Made by a program: the position numbers and the translations under genes. The notes under the pieces were generated by a model, which saw only the letters and a program-made list of their open reading frames with translations, had not been told where the DNA came from and ran no database searches. A stretch of DNA of 64,000 nt from Sphaerisporangium sp040649355 (GTDB lineage Bacteria; Actinomycetota; Actinomycetes; Streptosporangiales; Streptosporangiaceae). Positions 24,806 through 32,656 of the stretch are shown here, one piece after another (the first letter of the stretch is position 1; each line of letters opens with the position of its first letter). The stretch lies in NCBI RefSeq assembly GCF_043197795.1, contig NZ_JBICTU010000002.1:1-64000 (forward strand), given 5' to 3'.

Positions 24806-25111
24806 TCAAGGTTTGCTGACCAGAACCTCGAAGGCGCTTGGCTCATTGATCATCAGTGTCATGAGCGGATACATCTCCATGCGCGCGGCCGACAGGGCCC
24901 GGCGGTAGAACCCGGCGCCCTCCCACTCGCTGACGACCGCCCACAGGTCGGGCTCGTCCACGGATCTTCCGACGTGCCCGCCGAGATATCCGGTCTGGGC
25001 GGCGAGCGTGCCGAGGATCGACGTGGCCTTCTCGACGAACTCGTCGGCCCGCGCGTCCGGGACGGAGTACCTGATGAGGGCAAGCATGCCGTTCAGCATG
25101 CCAGTACGCAT
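24806..25111 (-). CDS. Antibiotic biosynthesis monooxygenase-type (ABM) small protein
   Basis: 101 residues. LALIRYSVPDARADEFVEKAT followed by GYLGGHVGRSVDEPDLWAVVSEWEG is the dimeric alpha/beta-barrel (ABM) pattern. Substrate unknown; many relatives are haem-degrading or quinone-forming, others have no known activity. Three in-frame ATGs (25111, 25099, 25087) all lack good ribosome-binding sites, so the start is uncertain. Divergent from the DUF6703 gene. Confidence 0.75.
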   Translation of the reverse strand: MRTGMLNGMLALIRYSVPDARADEFVEKATSILGTLAAQTGYLGGHVGRSVDEPDLWAVVSEWEGAGFYRRALSAARMEMYPLMTLMINEPSAFEVLVSKP

Positions 25112-25151
25112 AGGGTGCCGTGACGAAGCCCTCCGACGTTAGGCTCGAAGC

Positions 25152-25607
25152 GTGGCCGACAAGCACGATCCCAGCGACTCCTCGCCGTCCTCGTCCTCCT
25201 CGCCGAAGCGTGGCGTGCCCGACCATCCGCTGGCGCAGCGCGGGCGGCCCACCGGCCGTACGGGCGCCGGTCGCACGGCGTCGCGGCCCCTTCCCCGGGG
25301 CGAGCACTTCCTCACGCCGGGGGCCACGGGCCTGCGCCGCACGGTGGAGCAGAAGAGCGCGGCCCCGCTGGTCTTCCTGTACGGGCTGCCGCGCTGGGTC
25401 CTCCCTGTCGTCCTGGTGATCCTGCTACTGGTGGGGTTCGCCGTGGCCGACTGGCGGGGTGGCGTCGCGGTCCTGCCGGTGATCGGCTTCGTGGGCTGGC
25501 TGGCGTACATGTCGTGGCCGTCGCTGGGCACGGGGGCCCGGATCCTGCGCGTCGCGCTCGCGACGTTCCTGATCGCCGTCGCCGCCGCCCGTTTCGGGCT
25601 GTTCTGA
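25152..25607 (+). CDS. DUF6703-type small membrane protein
   Basis: 151 residues. A Ser-rich, basic N-terminal tail (~65 residues) is followed by LRRTVEQKSAAPLVFLYGLPRW, then three hydrophobic segments (residues ~80-150). The GLPRW step before the first membrane segment is characteristic of this actinobacterial family. Function unknown. GTG 25152. It lies just upstream of the zinc-uptake operon, with the Zur-type promoter between them. Confidence 0.75.
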   Translation: MADKHDPSDSSPSSSSSPKRGVPDHPLAQRGRPTGRTGAGRTASRPLPRGEHFLTPGATGLRRTVEQKSAAPLVFLYGLPRWVLPVVLVILLLVGFAVADWRGGVAVLPVIGFVGWLAYMSWPSLGTGARILRVALATFLIAVAAARFGLF

Positions 25608-25628
25608 GGGACGCGCCCAGCAACGATT

Positions 25629-25658
25629 TTGACAACGGTTTTCATTCTGGCGCATACT
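25629..25658 (+). promoter_or_regulatory. znu operon promoter with Zur box
   Basis: TTGACA at 25629-25634 and CATACT at 25653-25658, 18 bp apart, form a sigma-A-like promoter. TGACAACGGTTTTCA at 25630-25644 overlaps the -35; it is a 7-1-7 inverted repeat with one mismatch and fits the actinobacterial Zur box (TGAAAATNATTTTCA-like). Transcription should start a few bases before ATG 25669, so zinc-loaded Zur would block it. Confidence 0.8.
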
Positions 25659-25668
25659 TGTGCGCGTG

Positions 25669-26640
25669 ATGCCCTTTTCGTCCGGATACAACCGGCGCAA
25701 GCCGTCCACATACCGGCGCCCTCGCGCCATCTCCCTCCTCCTCGGCGCCGGGGCTCTCCTCGCCGCGACCGCGTGCTCGGCGGGCACCAAGGCCTCCGCG
25801 GACGAGCGGGGCACGGGCAAGCCGAGGGTTCTGGCCGCCTTCTATCCCCTTGAGTGGATCTCCACCCGCGTCGGCGGATCGGACGTCACGGTCACCGGGC
25901 TGACCCAGCCCGGCGTCGAGCCGCACGACCTGGAGCTGACCCCGCGCCAGATCGCCGACATCGAGCGGGCCGACCTGATCGTCTACGTCAAGGGCGTCCA
26001 GCCGGCGGTCGACGACGCCGTCCAGGAGCACGCCAAGGACCGGGCCTTCGACGCCGCCTCCACGATCACCACGCTGCCGGCGGGCGCGGAGGAGCACCAG
26101 GAGGGCGAGGACGCCCACGGGGGGCCCGGCTACGACCCGCATGTGTGGCTCGACCCGAGCAGGCTGGCCACCGTGGTCACCGAGCTCGGCAAGAGGCTGG
26201 CACAGGCCGACGCCGCGCACGCCGCCGCCTACACCGGCCGGGCCGACTCGGCGGCCGGGGAGCTCGGCGCCCTGGACAAGGAGTTCCGGCAGGGGCTGAC
26301 CACCTGCTCCAGCCGCACGATCGTGACCGGCCACGCCGCCTTCGGCTACCTGGCCGACCGCTACAAGCTCAAGCAGGTCGGCGTCAGCGGCGTCGACCCG
26401 GAGGCCGAGCCCTCCCCCGCCCGCCTGGCCGAGGTGGCCGGGGTCGCGAGGCGGGAGCGGGTGACTACCATTTTCACCGAGGAACTCGTCAGCCCCAAGG
26501 TCGCCGAAGTCCTCGCCAAGGAGGTCGGCGCCACGACGGCGGTTCTCAACCCGATCGAGAGCCGTCCCCCGGCAGGGGACTACCTGTCCGCCGCGCGCGC
26601 GAACCTCTCCGCTCTCCGCACCGCACTTGGATGCTCATGA
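25669..26640 (+). CDS. znuA: Zinc ABC transporter substrate-binding lipoprotein
   Basis: 323 residues. Lipoprotein signal peptide ending in ATAC, then a cluster A-I metal-binding protein: GVEPHDLELTPRQIADIERADLI, the His/Asp/Glu-rich loop (EEHQEGEDAHGG) before DPHVWLDP, and GHAAFGYLADRY. His residues in HDLE, DPHVW and GHAAF are the expected zinc ligands. It delivers zinc to ZnuB on the cell surface. ATG 25669 is preferred; GTG 25660 and 25666 are in frame. Its stop overlaps znuC (ATGA), and a Zur box sits over its promoter. Confidence 0.93.
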   Translation: MPFSSGYNRRKPSTYRRPRAISLLLGAGALLAATACSAGTKASADERGTGKPRVLAAFYPLEWISTRVGGSDVTVTGLTQPGVEPHDLELTPRQIADIERADLIVYVKGVQPAVDDAVQEHAKDRAFDAASTITTLPAGAEEHQEGEDAHGGPGYDPHVWLDPSRLATVVTELGKRLAQADAAHAAAYTGRADSAAGELGALDKEFRQGLTTCSSRTIVTGHAAFGYLADRYKLKQVGVSGVDPEAEPSPARLAEVAGVARRERVTTIFTEELVSPKVAEVLAKEVGATTAVLNPIESRPPAGDYLSAARANLSALRTALGCS

Positions 26641-27509
26641 CGCGATCAGCACAGGCGACCGGCGTGGCCCCGGCGCAGTCGCCGGGAGCCGCGCCCGTCG
26701 CGTTCGCGATGGCGGCCGGCCATGTCAGCCTCGACGGGCGGCCCGTGCTGCGCGGCATCGACCTGCGGATCGAGGCGGGCGAGGTGGTGGCCGTCCTCGG
26801 CGCCAACGGATCGGGCAAGTCCACGCTCATCCGGGCCCTTCTCGGCCTGACGCCGCTGTCGGCCGGCTCCGCCGAGCTGTACGGCGTGCCGCCCGGCCGG
26901 TTCCGCGACTGGTGGCGCATCGGCTACGTGCCGCAGCGCCTGTCCGTCGGCGGAGGGGTGCCGGCCACCGTGCGCGAGGTGGTGGGCTCCGGCCGCGTGG
27001 CCCGGCAGCGCCGGCTGCGCCGTACGAGCGCGGGGGACCGGGCGGCCGTGGCCAGTGCGCTCGACGCCGTGGGTCTCACCGGACGGGCCGGCGACCCCGT
27101 GGGGTGGCTGTCGGGGGGCCAGCAGCAGCGGGTGCTCATCGCCCGCGCGCTGGCGGGCGAGCCGGACACGTTCGTCATGGACGAGCCGACGGCCGGCGTG
27201 GACGCCGAGAGCCAGCGGCACCTGGCCGCCACGCTCGCGACGCTGGTCGAGCAGGGCAAGACCGTGCTGCTGGTCGCCCACGAGCTGGGGCCGATGGCGC
27301 CGCTGATCACACGGTCGGTCGTCCTGCGCGACGGCCGCGTCCTGCACGACGGCGCGCCACCCGCCGGGCCGGGCCACCGTCATGACGGCCCCGTCCTCGA
27401 CGGCGCGCCGGACGGGACGAGCTGCCACCCCCACCCCGGCCACGAGCAGGCGCGTCCCCATGCCTACGAGGTGTCCGGCGGGCCGATGAGCCCGGGGGCC
27501 ACGCAGTGA
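26637..27509 (+). CDS. znuC: Zinc ABC transporter ATP-binding protein
   Basis: 290 residues. Walker A GANGSGKST, signature LSGGQQQR, Walker B FVMDEP, and switch His in LLVAHEL. It powers import through ZnuB. ATG 26637 overlaps the znuA stop; ATG 26631 is in frame. The last ~50 residues are unusually His-rich (GHRHDG, CHPHPGHEQARPHAYE), a probable zinc-binding or sensing tail beyond the normal ATPase length. Confidence 0.93.
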   Translation: MTRSAQATGVAPAQSPGAAPVAFAMAAGHVSLDGRPVLRGIDLRIEAGEVVAVLGANGSGKSTLIRALLGLTPLSAGSAELYGVPPGRFRDWWRIGYVPQRLSVGGGVPATVREVVGSGRVARQRRLRRTSAGDRAAVASALDAVGLTGRAGDPVGWLSGGQQQRVLIARALAGEPDTFVMDEPTAGVDAESQRHLAATLATLVEQGKTVLLVAHELGPMAPLITRSVVLRDGRVLHDGAPPAGPGHRHDGPVLDGAPDGTSCHPHPGHEQARPHAYEVSGGPMSPGATQ

Positions 27510-28339
27510 TCGAGATGTTCGAGTACGACTTCATGTGGCGCGCGCTGATCGCCGCGCTGCTCGTGGGCCTGGCGGCTCCCGCCGTCGGCACCTTCATCGT
27601 CCAGCGGCGGCTCGCCCTGCTCGGCGACGGCATCGGCCACGTGGCCCTGACCGGCGTGGCGCTCGGCTTCCTCACCGGGACCGCGCCCGTGCTCACCGCC
27701 GTCGCGGTGGCGGTGCTCGGGGCGGTGACCATCGAGCTGGTCCGCGCGCGCGGCCGTACGACCGGGGACGTCGCGCTCGCGCTGCTGTTCTACGGAGGCA
27801 TCGCGGGCGGGGTGCTGCTCATCGGGCTGGCCCCCGGCGGCAGCAACTCCACGCTCACCTCCTACCTGTTCGGCTCGATCAGCAGCGTCACCGCCGAGGA
27901 CGTGTGGGTCATCGCGGTGCTCGCGGCCTTCGTTCTGGGCGTGGTGGTGATCTTCGGCCGCGAGCTGTTCGTGCTCTGCCAGGACGAGGAGGTCGCCAGG
28001 GTCAACGGGCTGCCGGTGCGCTTCCTGAGCCTGCTCATCGCGGTGACGGCCGCGCTCACCGTCGTGATCGCGATGCGCGTGGTCGGATTGCTGCTGGTCA
28101 GCGCCCTGATGGTGGTCCCGGTGGCCACCAGTCAGCAGGTCACGCGCGGCTTCACCACGACCATGCTGCTGGCCATGGCGCTCGGTGTGATCGCGACGGT
28201 CGGGGGGCTCACGTCCGCGTTCTACGCGAGCGTCGCGCCGGGGGCCGCGATCGTGCTCCTGGCGCTCGCCGGCTTCGTCCTGGCCCTCGGCGTGGGTAGA
28301 TTCGTACGGCGAGGTCGTTCACAGGAGCCCAGTACATGA
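27506..28339 (+). CDS. znuB: Zinc ABC transporter permease
   Basis: 277 residues, all hydrophobic segments (seven to nine) of the ABC-3 permease family. RRLALLGDGIGHVALTGVALGF is the family hallmark region. GTG 27506 overlaps the znuC stop (GTGA). The gene end lies inside the first of two 36-bp-spaced repeats that precede zur. Confidence 0.93.
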   Translation: MIEMFEYDFMWRALIAALLVGLAAPAVGTFIVQRRLALLGDGIGHVALTGVALGFLTGTAPVLTAVAVAVLGAVTIELVRARGRTTGDVALALLFYGGIAGGVLLIGLAPGGSNSTLTSYLFGSISSVTAEDVWVIAVLAAFVLGVVVIFGRELFVLCQDEEVARVNGLPVRFLSLLIAVTAALTVVIAMRVVGLLLVSALMVVPVATSQQVTRGFTTTMLLAMALGVIATVGGLTSAFYASVAPGAAIVLLALAGFVLALGVGRFVRRGRSQEPST

Positions 28340-28395
28340 GCGTACGGTCATGCCGTACACAGGCCCAGTACATGAACGTGTGGTCATGCCGTGCA
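28327..28395 (+). promoter_or_regulatory. Tandem palindromic operator-like repeats upstream of zur
   Basis: 33-bp direct repeats at 28327-28359 and 28363-28395 have a 36-bp period. Each contains an 18-bp palindrome: CATGAGCGTACGGTCATG (28335-28352, near perfect) and CATGAACGTGTGGTCATG (28371-28388). They lie between znuB and zur, so zur may be separately controlled. The sequence differs from the Zur box at 25630. Confidence 0.55.
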
Positions 28396-28409
28396 TGGGA
28401 GTGCAGCCG

Positions 28410-28799
28410 ATGACGAACCGCCGAGACGCCGTGCGGGACATCCTCGTCCACAGTGAGGGTTTCCGGAGCGCGCAGGACATCTACGCCCAGATGCGTTCCG
28501 ACGGCGCCAAGATCGGGCTCACCACCGTGTACCGCGCCCTGCAGGCGCTGGCCGACTCCGGCCAGATCGACGTGCTGCGCACCGACGACGGCGAGTCGGT
28601 CTACCGGGCCTGCGCCACCGGCACCCACCACCATCACCTGGTCTGCCGCCACTGCGGCCGTACGGTGGAGGTGGCCGGGCCCGCCGTCGAGCGGTGGGCG
28701 GAGGGCGTGGGCGCCGAGCACGGCTTCACGGCGATCACGCACACCGTGGAGGTCTTCGGCACCTGCCCCTCCTGCTCGGCCATCGCCTCGGCGGGCTGA
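28410..28799 (+). CDS. zur: Zinc uptake regulator, Fur family
   Basis: 129 residues. N-terminal winged helix (FRSAQDIYAQMRSDGAKIG, LTTVYRALQAL) and C-terminal metal sites: HHHH at 73-76, C79-x2-C82 and C119-x2-C122 (structural zinc). It should repress znuACB when zinc is ample. ATG 28410 is chosen for GGGAG 8 nt upstream; longer in-frame starts run through the repeats. Location at the end of the znu operon supports Zur over Fur. Confidence 0.93.
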   Translation: MTNRRDAVRDILVHSEGFRSAQDIYAQMRSDGAKIGLTTVYRALQALADSGQIDVLRTDDGESVYRACATGTHHHHLVCRHCGRTVEVAGPAVERWAEGVGAEHGFTAITHTVEVFGTCPSCSAIASAG

Positions 28800-28801
28800 C
28801 C

Positions 28802-28863
28802 GCCGGTCCGGCGGCCCCCGGGTACGTCCCCGGCGGGCCGTTCGCCGTCCGTCCCGGACCGGC
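28802..28863 (+). terminator. Large inverted repeat after zur
   Basis: GCCGGTCCGG at 28802-28811 pairs perfectly with 28854-28863, and the loop holds further GC-rich complementarity. Three bases after the zur stop. Confidence 0.5.
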
Positions 28864-29020
28864 CGCCTCCTGGCCACGTCCCGGACGTCTCTCCCTGGAG
28901 CAATCTTGTACGGGCCCCCCGACCGGATACGCTTCCGGGACCGGGAGTCCGGAGCGCGAGCGGCTTCCGCGCCCCCCGGCGACCGTGCCGCCGCCCGCAC
29001 CACGTCCAACAGGAGAGACC

Positions 29021-29569
29021 ATGCCATTCAGCCATGACATGGTGTGCTCGCTCGCCGCCGTGGCCGACCTGGTCAACACCGCGCCCGAAACGGGCGGCCC
29101 GGACGGCCTGACCGGCACCGGCGATCTCGACGCGTTCGTCAAGCGCCACGAGATGAGCGGCATCGAGGTGGTCGGCGCGGCCGACCTGGAGCAGGTGCGC
29201 GCCCTGCGCACGACGTTCCACGAGGTCTTCACCGCTCCCGACTCGGCCACGGCGGTCACCCGGCTCAACGTCCTGCTCGACCGCACCCAGATCACGGCCC
29301 GCCTGACCGAGCACGACGGCTTCCCCCTGCACGTGCACTACTTCGCCCCCGGGGCCTCGGTGGCCGAGCACCTGGCCGCCGACTGCGGAGTGGCGCTGGC
29401 CCACCTGCTGGTCGAGGGCGAGTGGGAACGCCTGCGCACCTGCTCCGCGCCCGACTGCGACAAGGTCTTCGTGGACGAGTCCCGCAACCGTTCGCGGGTC
29501 TACTGCGACAGCCGCACCTGCGGCAACCGCATGCACGTCGCCGCCTATCGCGCCCGCCGCAGGGCGTGA
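29021..29569 (+). CDS. CGNR zinc-finger protein
   Basis: 182 residues. The N-terminal ~120 residues match the stress-induced ABATE-type domain, and the C-terminus has the zinc finger: CSAPDCDKVF, VYCDSRTCGNRMHVAAYRAR. Members are thought to be DNA-binding regulators. ATG 29021 with AGGAGAG upstream. No obvious operon partner. Confidence 0.85.
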   Translation: MPFSHDMVCSLAAVADLVNTAPETGGPDGLTGTGDLDAFVKRHEMSGIEVVGAADLEQVRALRTTFHEVFTAPDSATAVTRLNVLLDRTQITARLTEHDGFPLHVHYFAPGASVAEHLAADCGVALAHLLVEGEWERLRTCSAPDCDKVFVDESRNRSRVYCDSRTCGNRMHVAAYRARRRA

Positions 29570-29672
29570 GAAGTCCCCCGCGAGGCTGAGGCGGCGCGGG
29601 GTGCGGACCGGTAGATTCTGGCGCGACAGAAGCGGACCAGGTCCGCAGATCTCCCGAAGTATGTGAGGCAAG

Positions 29673-30779
29673 ATGTTCGGGATCATTCGCCCCTGCGGGG
29701 AACACTCCTGCCCATCGCTGCACCGCGCCTGGCTGGCGCACCTGTGCGGGCTCTGCCTCACCCTCCGCGACGGACAGGGCCAGGGCGCCCGGCTGGCCAC
29801 CAACTACGACGGGCTGATCATCTCGGTGCTCACCGAGGCTCAGGGGACGGCCGCCTCACCGCACCGGACGGCCGGGCCGTGCGCGCTGCGCGGCTTCAGG
29901 CAGGCCGACGTGGTCGACGCCCGCGCGGAGGGGGTACGGCTGGCGGCCGCGGTCTCGCTCGTCCTCGCGGCGGGCAAGCTCCGCGACCACGTGGCGGACG
30001 GCGACGCCGCCCCCGGCACCGGCCCGGCCCGCAGGCTCCTGGCGGCCCGGTGGGAGGCGGCCGGCGCCCGCATGGGCACTTCGGTCGGATTCGACGCCGG
30101 CGTGCTGACCGCGACGATCGACCGCCAGCTCGACCTGGAACGCCGCCTCGCCGCGCCCGGGGCCCCCGGTGTGCTCGCCCCGGAGGGAAGGGACGACTTC
30201 AGGGGTGGGGCCGTGGCCACGCTGATGGAGCTGACGAGGCCCACGGAGGACGCGGTGGCCGCCGCGTTCGCGCACACGGCCACCCTGTCGGGGAGGGCGG
30301 GCAACGCGGCCCCGCTGGCCGAGGCGGGCCGGTTCTTCGGTCGGATCGCCCACCTGCTGGACGCGGTGGAGGACCAGGCGGACGACGACGCGCGCGGGGC
30401 GTTCAACCCGCTCACCGCGACCGGCGCCACCCGGCAGGAGGCCTGGCGGCTCTGCGACGACGCCGCGCACGGCCTGGACCTCGCCCTGCGCGAGGTGGAA
30501 CTGGAGGACCGGCACCTGGTGCAGGTGCTGCTCGGCACCGAGGTGAGCCGGGCGGTGGAGCGGACCTTCGCCCTCACGGCGCCCGGAGCCTCCTACGAAC
30601 GCCCCGGGTTCGTCCGCAAGTCCGCCGCCGGGGTGGCGACCTTCTTCACCTGCGGGATGTGGCGCCCGAGGTGGAGCAAGAGGAACGGCCGCCCCTGCGA
30701 CGACCGCTGCTACCTGCGGTCCTGCGACGGCTGCGGCACGTGCGCCTGCGACGGCGCGTGCTGCGACTGCTCCCTCTGA
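29673..30779 (+). CDS. DUF5685-family protein
   Basis: 368 residues. MFGIIRPCGEHSC and the LCGLCLTLRDGQG block at the start, then a mostly helical middle with a possible metal site (LLDAVEDQADDD), and a Cys-rich C-terminus with ten or more cysteines in ~45 residues (FFTCGMW, PCDDRCYLRSCDGCGTCACD). Function unknown. The N-terminal CxxC/His set and Cys tail suggest metal binding. ATG 29673. Converges on uppS, 17 bp apart. Confidence 0.8.
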   Translation: MFGIIRPCGEHSCPSLHRAWLAHLCGLCLTLRDGQGQGARLATNYDGLIISVLTEAQGTAASPHRTAGPCALRGFRQADVVDARAEGVRLAAAVSLVLAAGKLRDHVADGDAAPGTGPARRLLAARWEAAGARMGTSVGFDAGVLTATIDRQLDLERRLAAPGAPGVLAPEGRDDFRGGAVATLMELTRPTEDAVAAAFAHTATLSGRAGNAAPLAEAGRFFGRIAHLLDAVEDQADDDARGAFNPLTATGATRQEAWRLCDDAAHGLDLALREVELEDRHLVQVLLGTEVSRAVERTFALTAPGASYERPGFVRKSAAGVATFFTCGMWRPRWSKRNGRPCDDRCYLRSCDGCGTCACDGACCDCSL

Positions 30780-30796
30780 GCGCCCTGCCCGAGTGC

Positions 30797-31570
30797 TCAG
30801 ACCTGGTTGGGGAGGGCACCGCCGTACCTGCGGTCACGCTTGGCGAACGCCTCGCAGGCCTGCCACAGGTCACGGCGGTCGAAGTCGGGCCAGAGCTGGT
30901 TGAGGAAGACCATCTCGGCGTACGCCGACTGCCAGAGCAGGAAGTTGGACGTGCGCTGCTCGCCGGAGGACCGTACGAACAGGTCGACGTCGGGGATGTC
31001 GGGCTCGTCGAGGTAGCGGGCGAAGGTGCGCTCGGAGACCTTGTCGGCCCTGACCCTGCCGGCGGCGATGTCCTGCGCCAGCTTCACCGCGGCGTCGACG
31101 ATCTCGGCCCTGCCCCCGTAGTTCACGCAGAACTGCAGGGTCAGCGTGCGGTTGTCGCGCGTCATCTCCTCGGCGTCCTGGAGCTCCTTGATGACGCTCT
31201 TCCAGAGCCGGCCGGGCCGCCCGGCCCAGCGCACCCGGACGCCCATGGCGTGCAGCTCGTCGCGGCGGCGGCGGATCACGTCGCGGTTGAACCCCATCAG
31301 GAAGCGGACCTCGTCGGGGGAACGGCGCCAGTTCTCGGTGGAGAAGGCATAGGCCGACAGGTTGGGGACGCCGAGCTCGATGGCCCCCTCGATCACGTCG
31401 AACAGCGAGGCCTCACCCGCCTTGTGACCCTCGGTCCTCGGGAGCCCGCGCGCCTTCGCCCAGCGCCCGTTGCCGTCCATGACGATCGCCACGTGCCGGG
31501 GGACCAGCTCGCGCGGGATCGGGGGCGGGACCGCCCCGGACGGGTGAGGGGTGGGCGGGCGGACGTTCAC
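30797..31570 (-). CDS. uppS: Isoprenyl (undecaprenyl-type) diphosphate synthase
   Basis: 257 residues. Cis-prenyltransferase motifs: IVMDGNGRWA (catalytic Asp32), SAYAFSTENW, and RSSGEQRTSNFLLWQSAYAEM. It extends allylic diphosphates with isopentenyl diphosphate to make the lipid carrier for cell-wall synthesis. GTG 31570 is chosen for AGGAG 9 nt upstream. It sits directly downstream of recO on the same strand, an order conserved in actinobacteria. The GTG to recO stop gap is ~80 bp. Confidence 0.95.
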   Translation of the reverse strand: MNVRPPTPHPSGAVPPPIPRELVPRHVAIVMDGNGRWAKARGLPRTEGHKAGEASLFDVIEGAIELGVPNLSAYAFSTENWRRSPDEVRFLMGFNRDVIRRRRDELHAMGVRVRWAGRPGRLWKSVIKELQDAEEMTRDNRTLTLQFCVNYGGRAEIVDAAVKLAQDIAAGRVRADKVSERTFARYLDEPDIPDVDLFVRSSGEQRTSNFLLWQSAYAEMVFLNQLWPDFDRRDLWQACEAFAKRDRRYGGALPNQV

Positions 31571-31650
31571 GGTCGGTTTCTCCTGTGCGTGTCTGTCGGG
31601 AGGTGGGTGGGTGTGTCTGTCTGGGTGTCCGTGGGAGGGCCGGGCGCGGC

Positions 31651-32379
31651 TCAGACGCGCTCGACATGTCGTAGCGAGCGTATTCCGTGTTCGAGGTGCC
31701 ATTGCAGGTATGCCGCGACCAGGCCGCTGCACTCGGTGCGGTGCCGCTGCTCGGAGGCGTCGGCGGAGTCCCAGTCGCCGCGGATGAGCGCGATCATGAG
31801 GCCGATCGTCTCGGCGGCGGGCACGGCGGCCCCCGGCGGGCGGCACCCGCCGCAGACCACGCCGCCCGCGGCGATGGCGAAGGCCCTGATCGCGGGGGTC
31901 GAGCAGCGGGCGCAGGAGTCGAGCGCGGGCGCGTAGCCCGCGACCGCGAGGGACCGCAGGAAGTAGGCGTCCAGGACGAGCCTGGCCTCGTGGCCTCCCT
32001 CGACGAGCGTGCGCAGCCCGCCGAGCAGCAGCAGGAACTGCCGGAGCGCGGGCTCCTTCTCGCCCACCGTGAGCCGGTCGGCGGTCTCCAGCATGGCGGT
32101 GCCCGCGGTGTAGCGGGGGTAGTCGGAGACCAGCGACTCCCCGTACGGCCGGAGCGTCTCGACCTGCGTGATCACGTCGAGCGAGCGCCCAGTGTGGAGT
32201 TGCAGGTCGACGTGGGTGAACGGCTCCAGTCGCGCGCCGAACCTGGAGGTGGTGCGCCGGACCCCCTTGGCGACCCCCCGCACCTTGCCGGTGCGCTTGG
32301 TCAGGATCGTGACGATGCGGTCGGCCTCGCCCAGCTTCTGGGTGCGCAGCACGACGCCCTCGTCACGGTAGAGGTTCAC
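31651..32379 (-). CDS. recO: DNA repair protein RecO
   Basis: 242 residues. N-terminal OB fold (VVLRTQKLGEADRIVTILT, GKVRGVAKGVRR) and a C-terminal zinc module CARC...CGGC. It helps load RecA onto gapped DNA. GTG 32379; the ribosome-binding site is weak. Upstream of uppS, probably co-transcribed. Confidence 0.95.
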   Translation of the reverse strand: MNLYRDEGVVLRTQKLGEADRIVTILTKRTGKVRGVAKGVRRTTSRFGARLEPFTHVDLQLHTGRSLDVITQVETLRPYGESLVSDYPRYTAGTAMLETADRLTVGEKEPALRQFLLLLGGLRTLVEGGHEARLVLDAYFLRSLAVAGYAPALDSCARCSTPAIRAFAIAAGGVVCGGCRPPGAAVPAAETIGLMIALIRGDWDSADASEQRHRTECSGLVAAYLQWHLEHGIRSLRHVERV

Positions 32380-32656
32380 CCGCCCAGTCTAGGGACGTGC
32401 CGCAGCCCGAGGACGAATCGGATGCCGGCCCGATGCGGCCGCCGGGCGAGCCCGGCACCGGCTTCCCCCAGGTGAGACCACGAATCGAAAGGGAACCCAG
32501 GGACACACGAAACAGGATGTGACACCCGCAAGCGACGAATCGATCTCGGGTCAACCATGGATGCCATCCTTTGGAAGAACAGTCACTAAACTTTGCTCCC
32601 TGGCGACACCCCCTGTTAATCGCCTCCGCCCCCCGCACGCTGCCTGAAAGGGTGAC

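Noticed and set aside
28350..28409. Longer N-terminus for Zur beginning at 28350
   Set aside because: It would translate the operator-like repeats, and the start at 28410 has a proper GGGAG site and standard family length.
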